Source: Xiheimicrobium sp033763395 (GTDB taxonomy: Bacteria; Myxococcota; Myxococcia; Myxococcales; Myxococcaceae). Taken from it: a stretch of DNA of 64,000 nucleotides. Both the position numbers and the translations under genes were made by a program. The notes beneath the pieces are model-generated. The model saw only the letters and a program-made list of their open reading frames with translations. It was not told the DNA's origin and ran no database searches. Of the stretch, positions 1 to 7,756 are shown piece by piece; the first letter of the stretch is position 1, and each line of letters starts with the position of its first letter. The stretch spans positions 1-64,000 of the forward strand of contig JANRKQ010000173.1 in NCBI GenBank assembly GCA_033763395.1, given 5' to 3'.

Positions 1-478
<478 letters not shown>

Positions 479-487
479 GGTGGTGCT

Positions 488-1828
488 TCAGCGCAGCTGA
501 TCGATCTTCGTGCGCGCGTCGCTCTGCAGCTCGGGCCGAACGTCGGCGGCGGCCGACGCGACGTAGCGCTGGTAGTACGTGCGGGCGTCGTCGACGCGGT
601 TCATGCCGCGGTACGCCTCGGCGAGGCCATAGAGCGGCGCCGAGAGGTTCGGGTCGAGCTTGAGCGCGTACTGGTAGTCGATGGCGGCCTCGGCGAAGCG
701 GCGCAGGCCGATCAGTGTCGAGCCGCGCGCGATGTAGCCAACGGCGAGGGCCGGCTCGAGCTGGAGGCACTGGTTGAGCGAGGCGAGCGCGTCACCGAAG
801 CGGCGCTGCCCGATGAGCTGCACCGCCTGCTCGTACGCCTGCCGCGCCTGGGTGCGGGTCGAGTCGGCGATGGGGCCGGTGCCGGGCTGCCTGCCGGCCT
901 CTTGCGGAGAGCCGCCGCCCGCCTGCGACAGCTTTTGCTGCGCGCGGCTGATGTTGTCCTGCGCGGACTTCTTGATGGCCGGGTCGGGCGTGAGGTTCGC
1001 CACCTGCGTCCACTTGTCGATGGCCTGGCTGTAGTACCCGAGCACCGCGTAGGCGTTGCCGAGCTTGAAGAGCGCCTCGACGCTCGAGGGGTCGGCGTTC
1101 ACCGCGTCCTGGTACGAGAACGAGGCCTCGCGGTACTTCTTGTCAGCCATGAACTGATCGCCCTCCTTCATCTTGCGGGCGGCCAGCGAGGGCAGCGGGT
1201 CAGCCGGCGGTGGCGCGGTGGGGGTGGCCGTGGTCGTCGTCGTCGTGGTGGGCGCGGGGTCGGCGGGCTTCGCCGCGGCCGAAGCCTTGAGCTGACCGAT
1301 GTACTCCTTGGCACGGTCGACGTACTTCTGCTCGGTGGGCCGGTTCTCCTTCTTCACGTACGTCTCGTATGCCGCGATGGCCTTCTCGGGCTGGTTCGAC
1401 TGCCGGTACGACTCGGCGAGGCCGTAGAAGCCGTCGGGGTCGTTCGGGTCGAGCGCGGTGTACTTCTCGTAGGCCTTCGCGGCCTCGGCGAACGCCTGCG
1501 TCTTGCGCGAGGCGAAGCCCAGGTTGAACCAGGCGAGCTTGAACTGGGGGTCGGCCTCGGTGGCCGCCTTGAACTGGGCGAGGGCCTCGTCACGCTTGTT
1601 CTGCTTGAAGAGCGCGCTGCCGAGGCCGTTGAGCGCGGCCGGGTAGCCGGGCGTCGCCTTGAGCGCGTCGTTGTAGGCGGTGACTGCCTGATCGTAGTTG
1701 CCGGCCTCGAGCGCCTTCTCGCCGCGGTCGAAGGCCGCCCTGGCCGTCGGTGAGGGGGTCGGCGCAGCGCCCGCGAGGGACGCGACCAACGCCAGCGAGA
1801 TCATCGACTTCGACACGAGCTTCGCCAT
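488..1828 (-). CDS. Secreted TPR-repeat protein
   Basis: A 446-residue protein made almost wholly of tetratricopeptide repeats. I chose the ATG at 1828 because it gives a clean signal peptide (MAKLVSKSMISLALVASLAGA, then APTPSP) and has GGAGG about 11 nt upstream; a longer frame starts at 1882. About four TPRs come first (ALEAGNYDQAVTAYNDAL and similar), then a Pro/Thr-rich linker with seven consecutive Thr, then further TPR units ending near the C-terminus. TPR arrays are protein-protein interaction scaffolds, and this one should act in the periplasm or be membrane-facing. The MoxR ATPase gene follows after 9 nt, so a Bat/MoxR-type assembly is the likely setting. No catalytic domain is visible. 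Confidence 0.9.
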   Translation of the reverse strand: MAKLVSKSMISLALVASLAGAAPTPSPTARAAFDRGEKALEAGNYDQAVTAYNDALKATPGYPAALNGLGSALFKQNKRDEALAQFKAATEADPQFKLAWFNLGFASRKTQAFAEAAKAYEKYTALDPNDPDGFYGLAESYRQSNQPEKAIAAYETYVKKENRPTEQKYVDRAKEYIGQLKASAAAKPADPAPTTTTTTTATPTAPPPADPLPSLAARKMKEGDQFMADKKYREASFSYQDAVNADPSSVEALFKLGNAYAVLGYYSQAIDKWTQVANLTPDPAIKKSAQDNISRAQQKLSQAGGGSPQEAGRQPGTGPIADSTRTQARQAYEQAVQLIGQRRFGDALASLNQCLQLEPALAVGYIARGSTLIGLRRFAEAAIDYQYALKLDPNLSAPLYGLAEAYRGMNRVDDARTYYQRYVASAAADVRPELQSDARTKIDQLR

Positions 1829-2015
1829 GTTCAAGAGGCCTCCACGGGCACCACAGACGGGCGAACTGCTAGCAAAGTTCAACCCGGGAGGCGACGAGAG
1901 CCTTCCTCGAGAGCCTCGAGGCCGTTGGATGCCGCGGCCGAGGCTGAACGATCAGTGGGGTGACCGGCGGTCAGCGGCCCGACGCAAATGCTCCGCCGAG
2001 CCGGGAACGAGCGCG

Positions 2016-3788
2016 TCAGCTCAGCTTGAGGCCCTTGAACTTGTCGGCCAGCGTGCCGAAGCCGGCCTTGCCGCCGCCCTGGGGCTTCTGGGTGGCCTTC
2101 CAGGCCTCGAGGTCGGCGCGCTCTTCGCTGCGCTGCGCCGCCGAGATCGACAGCTTCACCTTCTGCCCGTCGAGCTCGATGATCTCGGCCTTGAGCTCCT
2201 TGCCCATGGGGAAGGTGCGCTTCAAGTCGGTGCCGCGCTCGGTGCCCGTTTCGCTCGCCGGAATGAGGCCGTTGCCGCCCTCGAACTCGATGAAGACGCC
2301 GAAGCTCTCGATGCGCACCACCTTGCCGATGACGACGAGGCCGCGGCGCAGCTTGACGGTGGGCTTCTTCGGGCCCGCGTCGCTCTCCGGCGCCTGGGTG
2401 GGTGCCGCCGACGACGACGAGACGCCCTCTCCGACCGGCGCGCCGTCCTTCACCAGGCGCAGGCCCATGCGCTTCTCGTCCGCGTCGACCTTCTCGATCT
2501 TCACCTCGACCTCGTCGCCCACGCGCACGACGTCACGCGGGTGCGCGATGCGCCGGTCGGACAGCGCCGAGATGTGGATCAGGCCGTCGACGCCGGGCGT
2601 CAGCTCGACGAAGGCGCCGAACTGGGTCAGCCGCGCCACCTTGCCCTTGACGATCAGGCCTTCCTTGAAGGTCTCGAGCGCCTTCTTGAACGGGTCGTCG
2701 AGCAGCTTGCGCAGCGACAGGGTGATGCGCTCCTTGCGCTTCGACTTGTCGGGTGAGTTGGGCTCCGCCGCCTCCATGCGGATGATCTCGACCTCGAGCT
2801 CGTCGCCGACCTTCACGACCTCGCTCGGGTGACCGATGCGGGTGTGCGACAGCTCGCTCACGGGCACCAGGCCCTCGAGGCCGCCCAGGTCGACGAACGC
2901 GCCGAAGTTCTGCACCGACACCACCCGGCCCTTCACCACCTTGCCGACCTCGAGCGTCTTGCGCAGCTCGGCGGCCTTCACCTTGAGCTCTTCCTCGAGC
3001 AGGGCGCGGCGCGACAGCACCACGTTGCGCTCCTTCACCTCGGTGACGCGGAAGGTGAAGCGCTGGCCGATCAGCTCCTGGAACTCGTCGGCCTTGCGGG
3101 GGCGCACGTCGGCCTGCGACATCGGGCAGAAGGCCCGCACGTCGCCCACCGCGACCTCGAGGCCGCCCTTGTTCACGCCCAGCACGATGCCCTCGACCGG
3201 CATGCCGCTCAGCTTGGCCTCGGCGAGCATCGACAGCGACGCCGCGTCCTTCGACAGGCGGCGCGACAGCAGAATGCCCTTGGCGCCCGTCTCGGTGACG
3301 TGGGCTTCGATCTCGTCGCCGACGCCCTGGCGCAGAATGCCCTCGTCGTCCTTGAGCTCGTCGAGGTCGATCATCGCCTCGAGCTTGCCGATGGTGACGA
3401 ACGCCGTCTCGGCGCCGAGCTGGAAGATCTTGCCGCGCACCTTCTCGCCGACGCGGGGCATCTTGCGGGTGGGCAGGCCGCCGTCCTTCACCTGCTTCTC
3501 GAACATCTCGCCGAAGGACTCGTGCTCGGGCACCTCGTCGGCCACCGACGGGCCCTGGGGCACCACCACCGGCTTGACGGTGACCTTCTCGGGAGCCTCA
3601 CCCGTGGCTGCCGGCGCGTCGGCCTTGCGCGTCTCGACGGCGCCGCCCGCGCGCTTGACGACGACCATGGGGCCGCCCTTTCGCTCGGGCTTGTCGCCCT
3701 TCGGCGCCTCGGCCTTGTCACGGCCGCCCGCGGGGATGCCCAACATCACGTCACCGAACGTCGCTGCCGGCTTCTTCTGGTCGCTCAC
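2016..3788 (-). CDS. S1-domain RNA-binding protein (ribosomal protein S1-like)
   Basis: A 590-residue protein with five S1 (OB-fold) RNA-binding repeats at roughly 112-180, 194-262, 281-361, 377-447 and 482-552. The third and fourth carry the classic pattern (VQNFGAFVDL, TQFGAFVEL, LIHISALSDRRI). The first 110 residues are charged and probably disordered. I prefer the GTG at 3788 (SDQKKPAATFGD follows), with GAGGG just upstream, over an ATG at 3845 that would add low-quality sequence. Canonical S1 helps the 30S subunit bind mRNA; canonical rpsA usually has six domains and lies beside cmk. Neither holds here, so this may be a second S1-like protein rather than the ribosomal subunit itself. Confidence 0.87.
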   Translation of the reverse strand: MSDQKKPAATFGDVMLGIPAGGRDKAEAPKGDKPERKGGPMVVVKRAGGAVETRKADAPAATGEAPEKVTVKPVVVPQGPSVADEVPEHESFGEMFEKQVKDGGLPTRKMPRVGEKVRGKIFQLGAETAFVTIGKLEAMIDLDELKDDEGILRQGVGDEIEAHVTETGAKGILLSRRLSKDAASLSMLAEAKLSGMPVEGIVLGVNKGGLEVAVGDVRAFCPMSQADVRPRKADEFQELIGQRFTFRVTEVKERNVVLSRRALLEEELKVKAAELRKTLEVGKVVKGRVVSVQNFGAFVDLGGLEGLVPVSELSHTRIGHPSEVVKVGDELEVEIIRMEAAEPNSPDKSKRKERITLSLRKLLDDPFKKALETFKEGLIVKGKVARLTQFGAFVELTPGVDGLIHISALSDRRIAHPRDVVRVGDEVEVKIEKVDADEKRMGLRLVKDGAPVGEGVSSSSAAPTQAPESDAGPKKPTVKLRRGLVVIGKVVRIESFGVFIEFEGGNGLIPASETGTERGTDLKRTFPMGKELKAEIIELDGQKVKLSISAAQRSEERADLEAWKATQKPQGGGKAGFGTLADKFKGLKLS

Positions 3789-3865
3789 ACTGCCCTCGAA
3801 GGAGAAAGACCGGGCGCCCTTAGCCAAGGCGCGGGCCCCGGGCAAGCGAGGGGCGGTGCGGGGCG

Positions 3866-4597
3866 TCAGAAGACGATGAAGTCACAGTCGGCGTAGGCGT
3901 GCTGTTGGGACAGCACCCGGTCGCCGTGGGTGCGGGGGGACGGCGAGGCGTTGCCCTCGACGCTCTCGAAGGTGGTGGCCCGCACCTCGCGCACGACGCC
4001 GGCGTGCAGGTAGCCCTCGGCGTCGCGCCGCGGCACGAGGAAGAGGTTCCCCGGGCGCACCACCCGGGCCGCGTTGGCCCCGCGCAGGAGCCGCCCCCGG
4101 TCGCGCGCGCCAGTCCCCAGCCCGTCGCAGCTCACCGACGGCTTGACTGGCATGGCCTCGCCGCGGGCGATGGAGGCCTGGGACAGGCACCAGCTGACGA
4201 ACCCGGCGCACCAGGCCTGGGTCGGCCCCTCGCGGCCATTCATGTACAGGCGCACCCAGGGGCCCTGGTTCGGGCCTCCCACCTCGAGGGGGCGCTCGGC
4301 GAGCTGCTGCTCGGCGACGGCCAGCACCGCGGCCGCGAAGTCGTCCTGGGGTTCGATGGGGGCGAGCGCCCGCAGCATCGGCCGCACCAACGAGTCGAAC
4401 ACCGGCGGCTCCACGAGGGCGCCGGGGCCCAGGCCCCGCTGTACGCGGAACTGCGAGACCGCGGCCGTCGTGGCGACGTCGTAGGTGCTCGAGATCGGCA
4501 CCGGGACGCCGTGCAGCGTCAGCCATTCCTGCACCAGCTTCACCAGGCCCCCGGCCGCACCCGGGCGCACCGACTGCTCGATGACCAGTGGATCCAT
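3866..4597 (-). CDS. Peptidoglycan-binding/CHAP-type cell-wall hydrolase
   Basis: A 243-residue protein. Residues 8-75 look like a PG_binding_1 domain (three-helix fold with AVSQFRVQRGL). Residues about 90-243 resemble a CHAP (cysteine, histidine-dependent amidohydrolase/peptidase) domain: Cys130 in TQAWCAGFVSWCL, His198 in GYLHAGVV, and a polar third residue in SVEGNAS (Glu214 or Asn216). The start at 4597 is set by GGGAGGTGA just upstream; a longer frame to 4855 runs through the intergenic region. I see no signal peptide, so delivery may be by lysis or another secretion route. It diverges from the sigma-54 activator at 4912. The likely activity is cleavage of peptide bonds in peptidoglycan; effector or lysis use is open. 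Confidence 0.78.
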   Translation of the reverse strand: MDPLVIEQSVRPGAAGGLVKLVQEWLTLHGVPVPISSTYDVATTAAVSQFRVQRGLGPGALVEPPVFDSLVRPMLRALAPIEPQDDFAAAVLAVAEQQLAERPLEVGGPNQGPWVRLYMNGREGPTQAWCAGFVSWCLSQASIARGEAMPVKPSVSCDGLGTGARDRGRLLRGANAARVVRPGNLFLVPRRDAEGYLHAGVVREVRATTFESVEGNASPSPRTHGDRVLSQQHAYADCDFIVF

Positions 4598-4631
4598 GAC
4601 TTCACCTCCCGCCGCAGGGCGCGACGCCAAA

Positions 4632-4708
4632 CGGACGGAGCACGGCGCGTCAGGCGTCCCTCCCCCCCAGGCCGATGGCAGGGGCCGTCTGACGCGCCGG
4701 TCCGTCCA
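4632..4708. promoter_or_regulatory. Long imperfect inverted repeat in a divergent intergenic region
   Basis: The 314-nt gap 4598-4911 separates the CHAP hydrolase from the sigma-54 activator. Within it, arms at about 4632-4653 and 4689-4708 pair: GGCGCGTCAG (4644-4653) matches CTGACGCGCC (4689-4698) perfectly, and GGACGG (4633-4638) matches CCGTCC (4702-4707). The arms are 35 nt apart. This looks like a paired operator or an upstream activator site serving one or both genes. A TGGCAC at about 4807 has no -12 partner. I see nothing else in the gap. Confidence 0.4.
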
Positions 4709-4911
4709 GAACCGTGACGGCCTGACGGTGGCGCCCACGCAAGCGCCGTTCCACGAGGGGCTCATGCGGACTGGGCAGGGCAGCGTCCGGTTTTCCTGAC
4801 ACCGCTGGCACCGCGCTCCGGGAGAACCAGACACCACCCGGCCCTCGAGGGCCATCGTGACCCGGGGAAGGCGGTCAGGCAGTGTTCTTGCTCCCCTGCC
4901 AAGGAGCCAGC

Positions 4912-6381
4912 ATGCCGACCGCCGACCGCACGAGCGCCGAGCGCGACCTCTTCCGAGCCCTCGTTCACGCGAGCCGCGCGCCCGGCTCGGCGGCGGCGCT
5001 CACCGAAGTCCTCGCCAGCCTCGTGGTCGCCACCGACAGCGAGCGCTGCTACCTCGAGCTGCACCACCCGGTGACGGGCGAGCGCTTCGTGGTGCAGCGC
5101 GGCTGCTCCGATGAGACCGAGGCGCGCATTCGGGCCGTCACCTCGCGCGGCATCGTCGCGGCCGCCCTGGCGAGCGGCGCCGAGCTCAACACCTCGTCGG
5201 CGCAGCTCGACCCACGCTTCAACCAGCTCGAGAGCGTGCAGCGCCAGCAGCTCGAGGCCGTGCTGTGCCTCCCCGTCTCGGGGCGCCCGCCCGGGGTGCT
5301 GTACCTCGAGGGGCGGCGGGGCCAGGGGGCCTACGGCGAGGCCGAGGTGGCGCTGGCGCGCGAGGTGGCCCTCACGGTGGGGCCCGTGCTGGTCCAGGCG
5401 GCGACGTTCCAGGGCCCGGCCGACGCCACCCTCGCGGTCCGCCCGCGCCTCGACGCCTCGGCCGTGGTGGGTCGCAGCGCCGCCCTCGCCCAGGTGCTCG
5501 AGCGCATCGCGCTGGCGGCGCCCCTCGACGTCACCGTGCTGCTGACGGGCGAGCCCGGCACCGGCAAGACCCAGCTCGCGCGGCTGCTCCACGACAACAG
5601 CCGCCGTCGCTCGCAGCCCTTCGTCGAGCTCAACTGCGCCGCGATCCAGGACACGCTCGTCGAGAGCGAGCTCTTCGGGACGACGGCCGGGGCCTTCACG
5701 GGCGCGCGGACCGCGTCGGGCAAGTTCGAGGCGGCCAGCGGCGGCACCCTCTTCCTCGACGAGGTGGGCGAGCTGTCGTCCTCGGCGCAGGCCAAGCTGC
5801 TCCAGGTACTGCAGAGCCGGCAGTACTACGCCGTGGGCAGCGCGAAGGCCGTCACCGCCAACGTGCGCCTCGTCGCCGCCACGAACGCCCGCCTCGAGGA
5901 CCGCGTGGCGTCGGGCCGCTTCCGGGAAGACCTCTTCTATCGGCTCAACGTGATGCCGATTCGGGTGCCGTCGCTGCGGGAGCGCCCGGACGACATCGGG
6001 CTCCTCGTCGACACGCTGCTCGAGCGCATCGCCGTCGATCACGGGTTGCCGGTGCTCCAGGCCTCGCCCGCCCTGCGCGCCCACTGTCAGGCCGACCCAT
6101 GGCCCGGCAACGTCCGGCAGCTGCGCAACCGCCTCGAGACAGGCCTCATCTGCGCCGCGGGTGAGGGCAGCCCGCAGATCGAACCCCGGCACGTCGACCC
6201 CCAGCTCACCAGCGCGAGCGGCCGGCTGACGTACCACGAGGCCACCCGCGCGTTTCAGCGCGACTTCCTCCGCAGGCAGCTCGATGAGGCCGAGGGCAAC
6301 GTGGCCGAGCTGGCCCGACGCATCGATCTCAGCCGGCCGTACCTGTCCGACCTCCTGAAGTCGTTTCACCTCAACCGCTGA
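4912..6381 (+). CDS. GAF-domain sigma-54-dependent transcriptional activator
   Basis: A 489-residue bacterial enhancer-binding protein. Residues about 10-165 form a GAF-like sensor; about 185-400 form the AAA+ sigma-54 interaction domain with Walker A GEPGTGKT (213-220), the sigma-54 contact loop GAFTGA (260-265) and Walker B GTLFLDEVGEL. The C-terminus is a Fis-type helix-turn-helix (GNVAELARRIDLSRPYLSDL). The ATG at 4912 follows AAGGAG with 5-nt spacing. All residues needed to remodel sigma-54 polymerase appear intact. There is no receiver domain, so the GAF domain is presumably controlled by a small ligand or partner. Two orphan genes follow at once and may be its co-transcribed partners or targets. 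Confidence 0.95.
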   Translation: MPTADRTSAERDLFRALVHASRAPGSAAALTEVLASLVVATDSERCYLELHHPVTGERFVVQRGCSDETEARIRAVTSRGIVAAALASGAELNTSSAQLDPRFNQLESVQRQQLEAVLCLPVSGRPPGVLYLEGRRGQGAYGEAEVALAREVALTVGPVLVQAATFQGPADATLAVRPRLDASAVVGRSAALAQVLERIALAAPLDVTVLLTGEPGTGKTQLARLLHDNSRRRSQPFVELNCAAIQDTLVESELFGTTAGAFTGARTASGKFEAASGGTLFLDEVGELSSSAQAKLLQVLQSRQYYAVGSAKAVTANVRLVAATNARLEDRVASGRFREDLFYRLNVMPIRVPSLRERPDDIGLLVDTLLERIAVDHGLPVLQASPALRAHCQADPWPGNVRQLRNRLETGLICAAGEGSPQIEPRHVDPQLTSASGRLTYHEATRAFQRDFLRRQLDEAEGNVAELARRIDLSRPYLSDLLKSFHLNR

Positions 6382-6399
6382 ACAGCAAGGAGCCGCACC

Positions 6400-6966
6400 G
6401 TGCCTCAGATCCCGATCCCCGACCCGATTCGCGTCGCCCGCAAGCACGCTCGCTTGACGTCGCAGCTCGATCCGGCCGACTGCCTCCCGTACTGGCGATG
6501 GGACGTGGCCGAAGACGGTGCCTACAACCCCTACATCGTGCAGCCGGTGTCGGTCGGCACCGACGACGATCGCACCCTGCTCTTCAAGCCCATCGACATC
6601 GGCACCGGTGACCCGCTCAGCGAGCTCTCGGTGGCCTTGAACGACCCCTACGGGAAGAACGTCGTCTCGCAGCTGCCCGCCACCATCGACGCGTGGATCG
6701 CCGAGGGCGCGCCCACCGGCCGCTTCTGTCTGCTGTTCCTCACCCCCACCATCGCCGACATCATCGGCATGCCAGTCGAGGCGAAGATCAACCCCCCGTC
6801 GGACAAGTGGCCCCTCTCGGCCGGAGGGGCGCCCGACCCGTTGACGGTCAAGCTGCTCGAGAAGATCGTCAAGGCTGCCGAGAAGCAGGCGGTGCCGAAG
6901 TTCAGCCCGGCCGAGGTGGGGCACGCGCGGCGGCTGCTGGTTCTCCTCAAGGGCGGCACGCCATGA
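6400..6966 (+). CDS. Uncharacterised protein, coupled to activator and caspase-like gene
   Basis: A 188-residue protein I do not recognise. It starts with GTG at 6400, preceded by AAGGAG at 6387-6392, 18 nt after the activator's stop. The composition is soluble, with no signal peptide or membrane span. The N-terminal half contains YWRWDVAEDGAYNPYIVQPV and the central region a hydrophobic core (RFCLLFLTPTIADIIGMPV). The next gene starts inside its stop codon (ATGA at 6963-6966), so translation is probably coupled and the two products are likely made in fixed ratio. No function is proposed. Confidence 0.82.
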   Translation: MPQIPIPDPIRVARKHARLTSQLDPADCLPYWRWDVAEDGAYNPYIVQPVSVGTDDDRTLLFKPIDIGTGDPLSELSVALNDPYGKNVVSQLPATIDAWIAEGAPTGRFCLLFLTPTIADIIGMPVEAKINPPSDKWPLSAGGAPDPLTVKLLEKIVKAAEKQAVPKFSPAEVGHARRLLVLLKGGTP

Positions 6967-7517
6967 GGCCGAGGCCGCCGCGGCGTCAGCAGACGACCGC
7001 CCGACGCAAGCCGCTGCGTGCGCTCTTCGTCATCTCGTACCCGCCGACGCCCGATCCACTCTTCGAGGCGGTGGTGCGTCGCTTCGTCACGCCGGCCGAC
7101 CACTCCCGCGTGCTGGTGCGTGCGGCTGGCGCGACCGACCTCATCGACGCCGTCGACTCCGACGCGCCGTACTACGAGCTGTCGCGCATCGACGTTCTGG
7201 GGCACGCCTCGCCGGGCTTCCTCCGGCTGGGAACCCAGACGCTGTTCGACGCCCGCGCGGGCTCCTTCGCGCTCGACGCCCTGGCGCCACGGCTGACGGC
7301 GAGCACCGAGGTTCGGTTCCTGGGCTGCGCCATCGCCGCCGACGCAAGCACCGCCGACGGCTCGTGGGCGTACCGGCCAGCCTCGGCCCTCAGGTGGTTG
7401 TCACGCCAGCTGAGTGGAGCGCGCGTGCTGGCGCCCACCCGCGACGTGTTCTTGAGCGACTTCGGCCCCGACGGGCTGCTGGCGACCTCGGAGCACAAGC
7501 TGCTGGCGTCGCGCTGA
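6963..7517 (+). CDS. Small protein with caspase-like (DUF4347-like) His/Cys arrangement
   Basis: A 184-residue protein beginning at the ATG that overlaps the previous stop by 4 nt. After a basic N-terminus and a strand (LRALFVISYP) come DVLGHASPGFLRLG with His81 and, after a spacer, VRFLGCAIAAD with Cys122. A Gly-His before a small hydrophobic loop, and a Cys ending a buried strand some 40 residues later, is the layout of clan CD proteases and of DUF4347 proteins. I infer a possible caspase-like fold from this pattern only. It may equally be a non-catalytic DUF4347 relative. Its link to the sigma-54 activator operon is strong; its substrate is unknown. Confidence 0.72.
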   Translation: MRPRPPRRQQTTARRKPLRALFVISYPPTPDPLFEAVVRRFVTPADHSRVLVRAAGATDLIDAVDSDAPYYELSRIDVLGHASPGFLRLGTQTLFDARAGSFALDALAPRLTASTEVRFLGCAIAADASTADGSWAYRPASALRWLSRQLSGARVLAPTRDVFLSDFGPDGLLATSEHKLLASR

Positions 7518-7552
7518 GCGTTCGCTGACAGGAGGCGCCTCGTCTGCGTGGT

Positions 7553-7576
7553 TCAGGCCGTCGGCTGGCGGCCTGA
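7553..7576. terminator. Hairpin between convergent genes
   Basis: TCAGGCCG (7553-7560) and CGGCCTGA (7569-7576) form an 8-bp GC-rich stem around an 8-nt loop, 36 nt after the caspase-like gene. No T-tract follows on either strand, so intrinsic termination is uncertain. The surrounding gap 7518-7756 has no credible gene. Confidence 0.4.
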
Positions 7577-7577
7577 G

Positions 7578-7633
7578 CGTTGCGGGAGCGCTCCGGCGCG
7601 GTCGCGAAACGGCGCGTGGCCGTTGCGGGAGCG
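7578..7633. repeat. 13-nt direct repeat pair
   Basis: The sequence CGTTGCGGGAGCG occurs at 7578-7590 and again at 7621-7633, 43 nt apart, inside the gap between the convergent caspase-like gene and the kinase-STAND gene. Its function is unknown. Confidence 0.5.
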
Positions 7634-7756
7634 GCCCGATGACGACGCGCTGCCCAGTCCCCTCGGCCGAGACCCGCCCTCGCTGCGCCGGGGTGGCGTC
7701 GAGGTGCCGCACGGCCGGCCCAGGGCATTGCCGTGCCGGACGCGGGACGTGCCCCC

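Noticed and set aside
4807..4823. TGGCAC as a sigma-54 promoter for the activator operon
   Set aside because: No TTGC-type -12 follows at the required distance.
4762..6924. A 720-codon minus-strand frame
   Set aside because: It runs antisense to the sigma-54 activator and the next gene, which have strong motifs; the translation has no recognisable domain.
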